Shown one piece after another: positions 1 to 6,358 of a stretch of DNA of 64,000 nt. The stretch comes from Leeuwenhoekiella sp. MAR_2009_132 (GTDB lineage Bacteria; Bacteroidota; Bacteroidia; Flavobacteriales; Flavobacteriaceae). Position numbers and translations under genes: made by a program. Below the pieces are notes generated by a model. It did not search any database, had not been told where the DNA came from, and saw only the letters and a program-made list of their open reading frames with translations. Every line of letters begins with the position of its first letter. Position 1 is the first letter of the stretch. The DNA lies in contig NZ_JHZY01000004.1 of assembly GCF_000687915.1 (NCBI RefSeq), positions 1,684,001-1,748,000 of the forward strand. The letters run 5' to 3'.

Positions 1-404
1 TTAAGACCGTTATGACCACCATCACTGCCTTTTGTTTTTACGCGAATGGTTCCAAAATCAAGATTAAGATCATCTGTAATAACCAGAATATTTTCTAAAC
101 TTATTTTTTCTTTTTGCATCCAGAAGTTTACAGATTTACCACTAAGATTCATATAGGTATTAGGTTTTAATAAAATAACCGTTTTACCTTTAACCTTAGT
201 ATAAGCGACATCACCCAGTTTTTCTGTTTCCCAGGTGGTTTCTTTTAATTCTGCGTAGGCATCAACAATTTTAAAACCAATGTTGTGTCGGGTTTCTGCA
301 TATTTAGGGCCTATGTTGCCTAAACCTACTATTAAGAACTTCTTCATAGGGTCTATGGTTTCCTTTTTTGATGAGCTAAAAAATTTGCTAAAGAATGCAC
401 TCAT
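1..404 (-). CDS. pth: Peptidyl-tRNA hydrolase (partial, C-terminus outside window)
   Basis: Cytosolic hydrolase that frees tRNA from prematurely released peptidyl-tRNA. The visible N-terminal 134 codons show the family signatures: GLGNIGPKY near residues 27-35, the catalytic histidine in TRHNIGF (about residue 40), the LKPNTYMNLSG segment and DDLNLDFG. The reading frame runs off base 1, so the C-terminal third is missing. I chose ATG at 404. An internal ATG at 347 would give the shorter bacterial form, but the 19-residue basic/aromatic N-terminal extension is common in flavobacterial homologues. It lies downstream of prs and rplY on the same strand, separated by a terminator hairpin and about 300 bp. 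A TAnnTTTG-type -7 match on the minus strand at 566-573 could be its promoter, but the distance is long. Confidence 0.93.
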   Translation of the reverse strand, partial: MSAFFSKFFSSSKKETIDPMKKFLIVGLGNIGPKYAETRHNIGFKIVDAYAELKETTWETEKLGDVAYTKVKGKTVILLKPNTYMNLSGKSVNFWMQKEKISLENILVITDDLNLDFGTIRVKTKGSDGGHNGL

Positions 405-708
405 ATTTTACTGCTCAATTAATGAAGAGCATTGTTTGTATTCAAAAATTTAATGTTCTAAAATTTCTGTGGAATACATTTCTGGTATTTCAATTTTGAA
501 AAATCAGAATCAATAAATTATATAACCTACACAGTAATTCTGGCGTATAGGGTTTATTATCTCTGCAAATTTAAGGTTTTGAATGTATTGAATTTGAATA
601 ATTGGTTAAGCTTATCAGAAAATTACTGTCTTTAATTTGCTCTTGAAGTTAGCGCATAAAAAAACACCCACGATAGCGGGTGTTTTTGTTATGGTTTTTT
701 GATTAAAC
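405..708. other. Intergenic region between pth and rplY
   Basis: About 300 bases without a credible gene; the longer frames here and inside rplY are shadows. It holds the rplY terminator hairpin (658-688) and a possible minus-strand -7 element CAAATTTA (566-573, read as TAAATTTG). I see nothing else. Confidence 0.6.
658..688 (-). terminator. Rho-independent terminator after rplY
   Basis: Inverted repeat AAAAACACCC (660-669) / GGGTGTTTTT (678-687) with an 8-nt loop. The A-run on the left reads as a U-run on the minus strand just past the rplY stop codon. The symmetric U-run means it could act in both directions. Confidence 0.85.
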
Positions 709-1335
709 CTATGCTTCAGGGTTAGCAGCTTGTTCAGTTGCTTCTGTAGTTTCAGTTTCTTCTTCATCCTCGTCATCCATGTCGGCAACAACATTACGAG
801 AAGTTCTAACCTGACAAACAACAGTGTTGTCTGGGTGAAGATATTTCCAGTCTCCTTGTTCAATTTCAGTAATGTACAATTTATCACCAATTTTAAGTTT
901 GGTAATATCTGCAACAACAAAATCAGGAAGGTTTTTAGGCAATGCCTTAACACGTAACGTACGGAATGTTTTACGTAAAACACCACCATTACGTACACCT
1001 CTAGAGTTACCTTCGTAGTGTACAGGGATAGTCATTGTAACTTCTTTACCTTCAAAAATCTGGTAAAAATCTACGTGAAGAATGCGATCTGTTACCGGGT
1101 GAAATTGAATGTCCTGAAGAATTGCCATATAGGTAGTTCCGTCAAGCTCCAAAGTCGCGGTATGCGCATCTGGAGTATAAACCAAGCTTTTAAACGCTAA
1201 TTCTGGTGCGTTAAAGTGTACTGGCTCATCCCCTCCGTATAATACGCAAGGAACCTGTCCAGCATTACGTAGGGCTTTTGCAGCTTTCTTGCCCACGCTT
1301 TCTCTTTTAGATCCTGTGATCGTGATTGACTTCAT
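709..1335 (-). CDS. rplY: 50S ribosomal protein L25/general stress protein Ctc
   Basis: Binds 5S rRNA in the large ribosomal subunit; the long CTC/TL5 form. The 208-residue protein begins with the L25 fold ([23 protein letters not shown], with the KxxRxxG-like 5S-binding face and VPCVLYGG). It continues with the TL5-type beta-sandwich (about residues 95-185) and ends in an acidic Asp/Glu/Thr tail, as is usual in Bacteroidota. Only 26 bp separate it from the prs stop codon upstream, so prs-rplY is probably one transcript, closed by the hairpin at 658-688. Order and identity match the conserved flavobacterial prs-rplY-pth cluster. Confidence 0.96.
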   Translation of the reverse strand: MKSITITGSKRESVGKKAAKALRNAGQVPCVLYGGDEPVHFNAPELAFKSLVYTPDAHTATLELDGTTYMAILQDIQFHPVTDRILHVDFYQIFEGKEVTMTIPVHYEGNSRGVRNGGVLRKTFRTLRVKALPKNLPDFVVADITKLKIGDKLYITEIEQGDWKYLHPDNTVVCQVRTSRNVVADMDDEDEEETETTEATEQAANPEA

Positions 1336-1361
1336 TTAATTATATATTAAGTATTAATAAA

Positions 1362-2303
1362 TTACATTATAAATTTTGATGCAATAGACGTGTTATTGTG
1401 CACACGGTGCATTACATCTGCAAATAAGTCTGCGCATGTTACGATGCGTACTTTATTGCTTTCTCTTCGTGGGGGAATACTATCGGTTACGATAAGTTCT
1501 TCTAATTTACTTTTTTCTAAACGCTCATAAGCATCGCCGCTTAGTAGGGCATGTGTACATATTGCACGTACACTTAATGCGCCACGTTCCATCATTAGAT
1601 CGGCAGCTTTTGTAAGTGTACCGGCAGTGTCTACCATGTCATCAACTAAAATGACATTACGACCTTTTACATCACCTATGAGTTCCATATAGCTAATTAC
1701 ATTAGCTTTCTCACGTTGTTTGTAGCAAATTACCACATCACAATCAAGAGCTTTAGAATAGGCATAGGCTCTTTTAGAACCACCCATATCTGGTGAAGCT
1801 ATCGTTAGGTTAGGTAAATTTAAAGAGCGTAAGTACGGCAAGAATACTGTAGATGCAAATAAGTGATCAACCGGGCGTTCAAAAAAGCCTTGTATTTGAT
1901 CTGCGTGTAAATCCATCGTTATTATGCGTGTTGCTCCTGCAGTCTCTAATAAATTAGCGACTAGTTTTGCGGCAATAGGTACTCTGGGTTTGTCTTTTCT
2001 ATCCTGGCGTGCCCACCCAAAATAGGGGAGTACAGCCGTGATATGACGAGCAGAAGCACGTTTTGCGGCATCGAGCATAAGCAACATTTCCATCAGGTTT
2101 TCACTGCTGGGCATTGTTGAGCCTATGATAAATACTCGTGATCCTCTTACAGATTCTTCAAAAGAAGGTTGAAATTCACCGTCACTGTAGGTTGATGTGA
2201 TAATCTTACCTAGCGGTTGCCCGTAAGCTTCAGCTATTTTTTCAGCTAAGGCCCTGCTTTGAGTACAGGGAAAAATTTTTGCTTCGGGTTCTTGTAAAGG
2301 CAT
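1362..2303 (-). CDS. prs: Ribose-phosphate pyrophosphokinase
   Basis: Makes PRPP from ribose-5-phosphate and ATP for purine, pyrimidine, His, Trp and NAD synthesis. Its 313 residues are normal class I length. Visible signatures are the ATP-binding ARQDRK (98-103), the cation/ATP segment DLHADQIQGFF (131-141) and the PRPP loop VILVDDMVDTAGT (217-229). ATG at 2303 gives the standard N-terminus leading to KIFPCTQSRALAEKIA. It is the first gene of the prs-rplY unit. A minus-strand -7 box (2345-2352) lies just upstream, back to back with the tRNA-Leu promoter region. Confidence 0.97.
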   Translation of the reverse strand: MPLQEPEAKIFPCTQSRALAEKIAEAYGQPLGKIITSTYSDGEFQPSFEESVRGSRVFIIGSTMPSSENLMEMLLMLDAAKRASARHITAVLPYFGWARQDRKDKPRVPIAAKLVANLLETAGATRIITMDLHADQIQGFFERPVDHLFASTVFLPYLRSLNLPNLTIASPDMGGSKRAYAYSKALDCDVVICYKQREKANVISYMELIGDVKGRNVILVDDMVDTAGTLTKAADLMMERGALSVRAICTHALLSGDAYERLEKSKLEELIVTDSIPPRRESNKVRIVTCADLFADVMHRVHNNTSIASKFIM

Positions 2304-2344
2304 CTGTATCTTATGATTAGATTAGCTAAATTTATAAGAGGCTG

Positions 2345-2352
2345 CAAAAGTA
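2345..2352 (-). promoter_or_regulatory. Candidate -7 element of prs promoter
   Basis: CAAAAGTA on the plus strand reads TACTTTTG on the minus strand and matches the Bacteroidota TAnnTTTG -7 consensus about 42 bp before the prs start. No convincing -33 TTG is visible at the expected spacing. Confidence 0.45.
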
Positions 2353-2418
2353 TAAATTTAATTGGGTTGTAGAGTTTTATTTGATGATAAATTTTAGTGA
2401 AAGAACCTTATTTTTTAT

Positions 2419-2426
2419 TAATTTTG
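2419..2426 (+). promoter_or_regulatory. Candidate -7 element of tRNA-Leu promoter
   Basis: TAATTTTG fits the Bacteroidota TAnnTTTG consensus and lies 11 bases before the mature tRNA 5' end, close to the distance expected for a tRNA promoter. The -33 region is weak. Confidence 0.55.
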
Positions 2427-2437
2427 GCACGCACAAT

Positions 2438-2520
2438 GCCTCGGTGGCGGAATTGGTAGACGCGCTGGATTCAAAACCCAGTTCTTACGAGTGCGGGTTC
2501 GATTCCCGCCCGGGGTACCA
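2438..2520 (+). tRNA. tRNA-Leu (anticodon CAA)
   Basis: An 83-nt class II tRNA with a long variable arm. The acceptor strands 2438-2444 and 2510-2516 pair with G-U wobbles at pairs 1 and 4, the discriminator is A2517 and CCA is encoded at 2518-2520. The D-arm begins TGGCGGAATTGGTAGACGC. The anticodon loop TTCAAAA gives CAA (reads UUG), on a stem CTGGA/CCCAG with an A-C mismatch at its top. The T-arm is GCGGG-TTCGATT-CCCGC. The part from 2466 to 2518 is repeated exactly at 37284-37336, so the 3' half and the CCA now present are inferred to come from the integrated element. Confidence 0.97.
2466..2518 (+). repeat. Left attachment-site repeat (att core, inside tRNA-Leu)
   Basis: A 53-bp segment identical to 37284-37336. 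It starts in the anticodon stem (TGGATTC) and ends with GGGGTAC at the acceptor end. Flanking bases diverge at once: C before it on the left versus T on the right copy, CAGAAG after it versus AAAGCT. This is the usual footprint of tyrosine-recombinase integration into a tRNA 3' end. Confidence 0.93.
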
Positions 2521-2521
2521 G

Positions 2522-2553
2522 AAGGGTTTAAGCGAAAGCTTAGGCCCTTTTTT
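2522..2553 (+). terminator. Terminator behind tRNA-Leu (element-supplied)
   Basis: AAGGGTTTAAGC-GAAA-GCTTAGGCCCTT forms a 10-12 bp stem with two G-U pairs and a GAAA tetraloop, followed by six Ts. It lies on the element side of the att core, so the present tRNA transcript ends at a terminator brought in by the element. Confidence 0.85.
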
Positions 2554-2561
2554 ATTTTATT

Positions 2562-2581
2562 AGGTACAACATAGGTACAAC
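2562..2581 (+). repeat. Left copy of 20-bp arm-type repeat
   Basis: AGGTACAACATAGGTACAAC, itself two copies of AGGTACAAC separated by AT. The identical 20-mer occurs at 37162-37181 in the same orientation. It lies 44 bp inside the left att core. By analogy with other Bacteroidota tyrosine recombinases it could be bound by the N-terminal arm-binding domain of the integrase; this is inference. Confidence 0.75.
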
Positions 2582-3122
2582 ATTTGAGTGCTTTTTGAGT
2601 CTACATAGTATTTGCATCTTTTTAAAAGTATTTACTTTTAATTTTTATAGAACCCCCAAGGAAAAATTAAATAGTTAAGACTTTCAACCTTAATTAACCG
2701 CCCCCATTTCCTTATATTTCGCGAAAAGCTGTATTGCAGGCAAAGCGGTTCACTCCATTGTCTTAGACACCATTTTCCATTTCTTCATTTCATTGCGCTA
2801 ACTATTCTTAAGGAATAGACCGCTTCATTGCATGCTTAAATTGTAAATGAGATACGCTTTAGGGGATTTTCATTTAGTATTTGATCCCACTTCTTGAGTT
2901 TTAAAACTTCCCATCTTTCCCTTTGAATTCCCTCAAAGTAGCATCGCTATCCTTCTCTTTTTTGAAAGCAAAATACCAATAGTTTGAAGTTAGACGGACA
3001 GCATAACCGCTTGCATACGCGCTTTTATATGTCCTACCTAATTCAAACTCTTGAAGATGTATCAGCAACAAAAAAAGAGAACAGCGATAGGCACTAAGGG
3101 AAGTAAATCAAAATAAAGCACT
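2582..3122. other. Gene-free left-end DNA of the element
   Basis: About 540 bases with no plausible gene on either strand. It contains a short palindrome CTATTC-TTAAG-GAATAG (2802-2818). This is the usual position for integrase accessory sites or a promoter for the ssb region, but nothing more can be assigned. Confidence 0.5.
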
Positions 3123-3242
3123 ATGAACTCAATTCAAAACATCCAAAAAGAAGCGGGATCAAAACGATCAAAAACAAAAAAGGAAAACGCTCAGGATAAA
3201 ATAAGTAAATCAATTTTTAAAAAATACAGGTCAACTGTCTGA
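3123..3242 (+). CDS. Small basic peptide, unknown function
   Basis: A 39-codon frame starting at ATG 3123 and ending at TGA 3240-3242, 43 bp before ssb and in the same direction. The product is rich in Lys, Ser and Asn (begins MNSIQNIQKEAG) with no signal peptide or membrane segment. It has no domain I recognise. Its position at the head of the ssb-radC backbone favours a real gene or a leader peptide, but the size alone gives weak support. Confidence 0.4.
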   Translation: MNSIQNIQKEAGSKRSKTKKENAQDKISKSIFKKYRSTV

Positions 3243-3285
3243 ATAGTTTAGGCAGCATTTTAATTAATCTTTAAATACTACTGTT

Positions 3286-3630
3286 ATGAGTACGATCAGA
3301 AATCAAGTTCAGTTAATTGGAAACGTAGGACAGGAACCTACCCTAACCACGCTAGAGAGCGGAAAAAAAGTAGCTCGTTTTTCATTGGCTACTAATGAAT
3401 ACTACAAAAGTGAAAAAGGGGAGAAGGTGCAGGACACCCAATGGCATACGGTTGTAGCCTGGGGAAAGACTGCAGAACTCATCGAAAGCTACGCCCCAAA
3501 AGGTAAAGAGTTAGCCTTAATCGGTAAACTTAAATCCCGAAGCTATGAGGATAAAGACGGCATCAAACGCTATGTAACCGAAGTAGAAGCCAGTGAAATT
3601 CTGTTGCTGGGATCTAAATCCAATGCGTAA
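3286..3630 (+). CDS. ssb: Single-stranded DNA-binding protein (element type)
   Basis: Binds single-stranded DNA during transfer or replication of the element. The 114 residues form one OB fold. They begin with MSTIRNQVQLIGNVGQEPTL, followed by GKKVARFSLATNEYY, DTQWHTVVAWGKTAELI and the KGKELALIGKLKSRSYEDKDG strand pair. The protein ends shortly after the fold (LLLGSKSNA) and lacks the flexible linker and acidic DDDIPF-like tail of chromosomal SSB, as is common for SSBs on Bacteroidota plasmids and conjugative elements. It is followed by a GC-rich hairpin at 3643-3676. Confidence 0.93.
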   Translation: MSTIRNQVQLIGNVGQEPTLTTLESGKKVARFSLATNEYYKSEKGEKVQDTQWHTVVAWGKTAELIESYAPKGKELALIGKLKSRSYEDKDGIKRYVTEVEASEILLLGSKSNA

Positions 3631-3642
3631 ATCCAATTAAAA

Positions 3643-3676
3643 AAGAGGGCGTTCCCGATCAAAGTAGCGCCCTCTT
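3643..3676 (+). terminator. Hairpin terminator after ssb
   Basis: AAGAGGGCG (3643-3651) / CGCCCTCTT (3668-3676), a 9-bp GC-rich stem with a 16-nt loop. The T-run is short, so it may attenuate rather than stop transcription into the next gene. Confidence 0.6.
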
Positions 3677-3701
3677 ATTAAACACTTTAAATGTTACTAA
3701 A

Positions 3702-4082
3702 ATGAGCACACAAAGTAATCAAATAATAGAACAGCTACACAGATTTTGTGGAAGTGAAACCATATATACAATCCCTATGTTTAAGACCCGATATACCGAA
3801 GGCGTTAAGTATTTAGCCGAAGCTGCCAACTGCTATTGGTTAGTAACTGATGTGATGGTGATGGCTAAGACCTTGCGTAAAAAAAGTGCATTCCTAGTAA
3901 TCTATTTTAATCGCTTATCAGAAGAGCTGCAGCAAAAACAAAATACAGAAGCACAAATCACCTATGGTGATGGTAATGGAACCATACCGTATCAACAGGA
4001 TTATAAATTTTCAGACTTGCCATTGGATGAACTTCGGCTGTTCTTTGTACAGGATACGTTGATGCTTCCCGGTGAATATTAA
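3702..4082 (+). CDS. DUF6876-like protein of mobile elements, unknown function
   Basis: A 126-residue soluble protein. The pattern of a FCGSE-like start, TEGVKYLAEAANCYWLVTDVM and a C-terminal DGNGTIPYQQDYKFSDLP resembles the DUF6876 family. That family occurs on Bacteroidota plasmids and integrative elements and has no known activity; the assignment is from memory of the pattern. No signal peptide, membrane segment or catalytic motif is visible. It overlaps the longest possible frame of the following RadC-like gene, consistent with co-transcription from ssb onward. Confidence 0.7.
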   Translation: MSTQSNQIIEQLHRFCGSETIYTIPMFKTRYTEGVKYLAEAANCYWLVTDVMVMAKTLRKKSAFLVIYFNRLSEELQQKQNTEAQITYGDGNGTIPYQQDYKFSDLPLDELRLFFVQDTLMLPGEY

Positions 4083-4098
4083 ACCTAAAATCAGTACT

Positions 4099-4548
4099 AT
4101 GGAATCACGTATCAACGAAATAAAAATAAGCTATGTACATCGGGTTAAGGCTTTAAATTGGCCCAAGGTGAGTTCTTCCCGTACCGCTGCAGAAGTACTT
4201 TTTAAAAACTGGGATATCGACACCATTACAGTGTATGAATCGTTTAAAATTCTACTGCTAAATAACAGCAATCAAATCAAAGGGATTTATCAAATTTCAC
4301 AGGGAGGAATCACCGGTACTTTGGTAGATATGCGCTTGCTTTTTGCAGTGGCTTTAAAGTCCTTATCCATCGGTTTAATTTTAGCACACAACCATCCCAG
4401 TGGAGCCTTAAAACCGAGTCAGGCAGATATAAACATTACACGTAAAATTAAAACGGCAGCAGAATTTTTTGACCTTAAAATTTTGGATCATTTAATCCTG
4501 AACCCCGATGGGGAGTATTACAGTTTTGCAGATGAAGGCATTTTATAA
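4099..4548 (+). CDS. RadC-like JAB/MPN domain protein
   Basis: A 149-residue single-domain protein of the RadC family C-terminal (JAMM) type. The metal-binding signature is clear: HNHPSGALKPSQADINIT near residues 94-111 (HxHPS...D). Upstream motifs include VSSSRTAAEVLFKNW and the strand ISQGGITGTLVDMRLLF. The N-terminal helix-hairpin-helix part of chromosomal RadC is absent, as is typical of copies on mobile elements; the biological role is unsettled. I prefer ATG 4099 to the in-frame GTG at 4072, which would overlap the upstream gene. A strong terminator follows. Confidence 0.9.
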   Translation: MESRINEIKISYVHRVKALNWPKVSSSRTAAEVLFKNWDIDTITVYESFKILLLNNSNQIKGIYQISQGGITGTLVDMRLLFAVALKSLSIGLILAHNHPSGALKPSQADINITRKIKTAAEFFDLKILDHLILNPDGEYYSFADEGIL

Positions 4549-4570
4549 ACTCAAAATACACAATTGAAAG

Positions 4571-4597
4571 GACCTCTAAAGCAGAGGTCTTTTTTTT
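4571..4597 (+). terminator. Rho-independent terminator after radC-like gene
   Basis: GACCTCT (4571-4577) - AAAGC - AGAGGTC (4583-4589) followed by eight Ts; a textbook terminator closing the ssb-radC unit. Confidence 0.9.
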
Positions 4598-4784
4598 GGC
4601 TAAAAATTAGATTTTATTCAAAAAAGTGTATCTTTAGAATGCTGAACTACAGCGATTAAAATACATATAGCTATCCCAATTTTTGACTTTCGCTGGTAGC
4701 TGTATCCATCATTTTATTTAAGCATAGGGATGAAAAATCCCTGGAAAAGGCAATTGACTTTAGGTCAGTATGTATGGAATTTTT

Positions 4785-4849
4785 GTTCGCCCGGGGCGAA
4801 CGAAAAGGACTAGCAAGAGGGTAACACGCTACGCGCTGTTACGGTCCTT
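4785..4849. other. Candidate oriT: nested hairpins before the mobilization gene
   Basis: Two hairpins lie side by side in otherwise AT-rich DNA. The first is a palindrome with 8-bp arms GTTCGCCC / GGGCGAAC around a central G (4785-4801). The second has outer arms AAGGAC (4805-4810) / GTCCTT (4844-4849) and inner arms GTAACACGC (4821-4829) / GCG-c-TGTTAC (4833-4842) around TAC. The position directly upstream of a BfmA/BtgA-like accessory gene, the local GC rise and the nested symmetry fit a transfer origin. No nick site can be named from sequence alone. Confidence 0.5.
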
Positions 4850-4853
4850 ATAC

Positions 4854-4890
4854 TATTTATAAAACATTGTATATCAATGTTTTATAAATA
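4854..4890. promoter_or_regulatory. 16-bp perfect inverted repeat, operator or cruciform
   Basis: Arms 4854-4869 and 4875-4890 are perfectly complementary (TATTTATAAAACATTG and its complement) around the 5-nt loop TATAT. It lies between the oriT-like hairpins and the mobilization gene. There is no T-run after it on the coding side, so it is more likely a repressor/accessory site or part of the transfer origin than a terminator. Confidence 0.55.
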
Positions 4891-4912
4891 TGTAAATCAA
4901 CTGAATGGTTGC

Positions 4913-4967
4913 GATTTACGTCAAATGCCTTTGAAATGCCTGTAAATAGGGATGGATTTACGTCAAA
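4913..4967 (+). repeat. 13-bp direct repeats before the mobilization gene
   Basis: GATTTACGTCAAA occurs at 4913-4925 and again at 4955-4967, 42 bp apart (four helical turns). They overlap the 5' end of a longer open frame that starts at TTG 4909, which argues for the later ATG at 4990 as the gene start. Iteron-like binding by the adjacent mobilization protein would be a reasonable guess. Confidence 0.55.
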
Positions 4968-4989
4968 CTCACTAAAAAAGGAAAGTCAA

Positions 4990-5370
4990 ATGGACACTTT
5001 TATCACCATCCGTATTAAACGAGCCACAGCCAAACGGTTTCAGGAATTTTCAAAAGCGCATTTCAAAACCCATACCCAGGCTATGGATTCGATGCTTGAT
5101 TTTTTTCGCTACAATGAGATCTCCCCAAAGGAACGACTCGGACCCACCGGTAGAACTATCGAGGCGAATTTAAAGAAACGCATCAATGCCGTTATTGCCA
5201 TAATGCGTGATATTGAAAAGACGCAATCCAAACCAACGGTAGCCATGTTAGAATCGCTTTTTCAAGTAGATCAACCCCAAAAGAAACCCTTGATTTTAGA
5301 AAAGAAAAACAGCGAGGAAAAGAAGCCGGTACGTTTTGTTGAAAAGGAAAAAGGGAATAACGAACGCTAA
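4990..5370 (+). CDS. BfmA/BtgA-like mobilization accessory protein
   Basis: A 126-residue protein beginning MDTFITIRIKRATAKRF. It has a ribbon-helix-helix-like N-terminus (residues 1-45, with QEFSKAHFKTHTQAMDSMLDFF), a middle helix and a Lys/Glu-rich, poorly structured tail. This matches the BfmA/BtgA family of oriT-binding accessory proteins, which in Bacteroides mobilizable elements act with a MobA-type relaxase. Here no relaxase follows. I use ATG 4990; the frame is open from TTG 4909, but that segment contains the direct repeats. It is probably the protein that binds the hairpins or repeats just upstream. Confidence 0.72.
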   Translation: MDTFITIRIKRATAKRFQEFSKAHFKTHTQAMDSMLDFFRYNEISPKERLGPTGRTIEANLKKRINAVIAIMRDIEKTQSKPTVAMLESLFQVDQPQKKPLILEKKNSEEKKPVRFVEKEKGNNER

Positions 5371-5424
5371 ATTTTTAGAAGTTAAGATTACGAGATAGGA
5401 GCATTAATATTTAAAAGAACAGTT

Positions 5425-6093
5425 ATGAGCGAAGTCAATTATATCACTCAATTAAATACGGTTTTTGATCGTTTCAGCAACGACTCAAGAATCAAGCAAG
5501 GTCACATTACTTTATATCTAGCCTTTTTTCAAAAGTGGAACCGTAGTCGTTTTAAAAAGTATATTGAGGTGAGTAGGTTACAGATTATGGATTGTGCGAA
5601 GATTAAATCGAAAACGACCTATCATAATTACCTGAAGGACTTAAACGACTGGAGGTATTTAAATTATTATCCAACCTATAATCCTGCTCGAGGATCTAAA
5701 ATAGAGATGTTTATTTTTTGGCCGGTGCAAGTTCAAAAATTGGATTTGACCGTACCAGAAGTACGCCAAAATTTGACCTCTTTTAATAAACAAAAAACAA
5801 TTTATAAATACATTAATAAACAGGGCAGGCCAAAAAATGAACTTGTCGTTTTAAACTATTTTGAAGAACAAAAATGGCCTGCTGATGAAGGAAAAAAATT
5901 TTATGCATATTATCAAAGTAAAAATTGGAAACTTAGCAAAGGATTAAAGATTCAAAACTGGCAGAAATTAGCTTTAAATTTTGTTGAGAATGGTTTTAAA
6001 AATAGAGAAAACTATACCAGTCCATTTTCTGGCTTTGTAGAAGATTTAAAAGTAAAAAGCAATAGAATTAAAAATTATGATGAGCCTCTTTAA
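5425..6093 (+). CDS. Unknown protein next to mobilization gene, possible winged-helix protein
   Basis: A 222-residue soluble protein, begins MSEVNYITQLNTVFDRFSN. The N-terminal 110 residues look like a helical DNA-binding module (TLYLAFFQKWNRSRF, then SRLQIMDCAKIKSKTTYHNYLKDL). They resemble the winged-helix or replication-initiator-like proteins often found beside BfmA genes in flavobacterial elements. The C-terminal 70 residues are rich in aromatic and Lys residues (YFEEQKWPADEGKKFYAYYQ). I cannot name a family with certainty. It lies 54 bp after the mobilization gene and is the last backbone gene before the glycan cargo. Confidence 0.55.
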   Translation: MSEVNYITQLNTVFDRFSNDSRIKQGHITLYLAFFQKWNRSRFKKYIEVSRLQIMDCAKIKSKTTYHNYLKDLNDWRYLNYYPTYNPARGSKIEMFIFWPVQVQKLDLTVPEVRQNLTSFNKQKTIYKYINKQGRPKNELVVLNYFEEQKWPADEGKKFYAYYQSKNWKLSKGLKIQNWQKLALNFVENGFKNRENYTSPFSGFVEDLKVKSNRIKNYDEPL

Positions 6094-6358
6094 GACTAGG
6101 GTTACTTTTTTTAGTTTGGCATTTATTTATTTTCACGAGCATCTACCGTCGCTTTTAAAATATTCATATCGTCACTAATTAGTTATATAGATTTAATATG
6201 ATTTAAATTATTGTAGGATAAAAAAAGTTTTTGATTGTAATTTTATACGATGAGAGTTATTAAACTTTTGAAAAAAGTTAAAATAGGAGAAGTTTTTGAA
6301 GAAATGCTACAATAAAAAATATTTGGCCTTTAATAAATTGTTGAAAATTCACCGAACT

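Noticed and set aside
2381..2563. 60-aa open frame across the tRNA-Leu gene
   Set aside because: It is the tRNA and its terminator read as protein; no independent coding signal.
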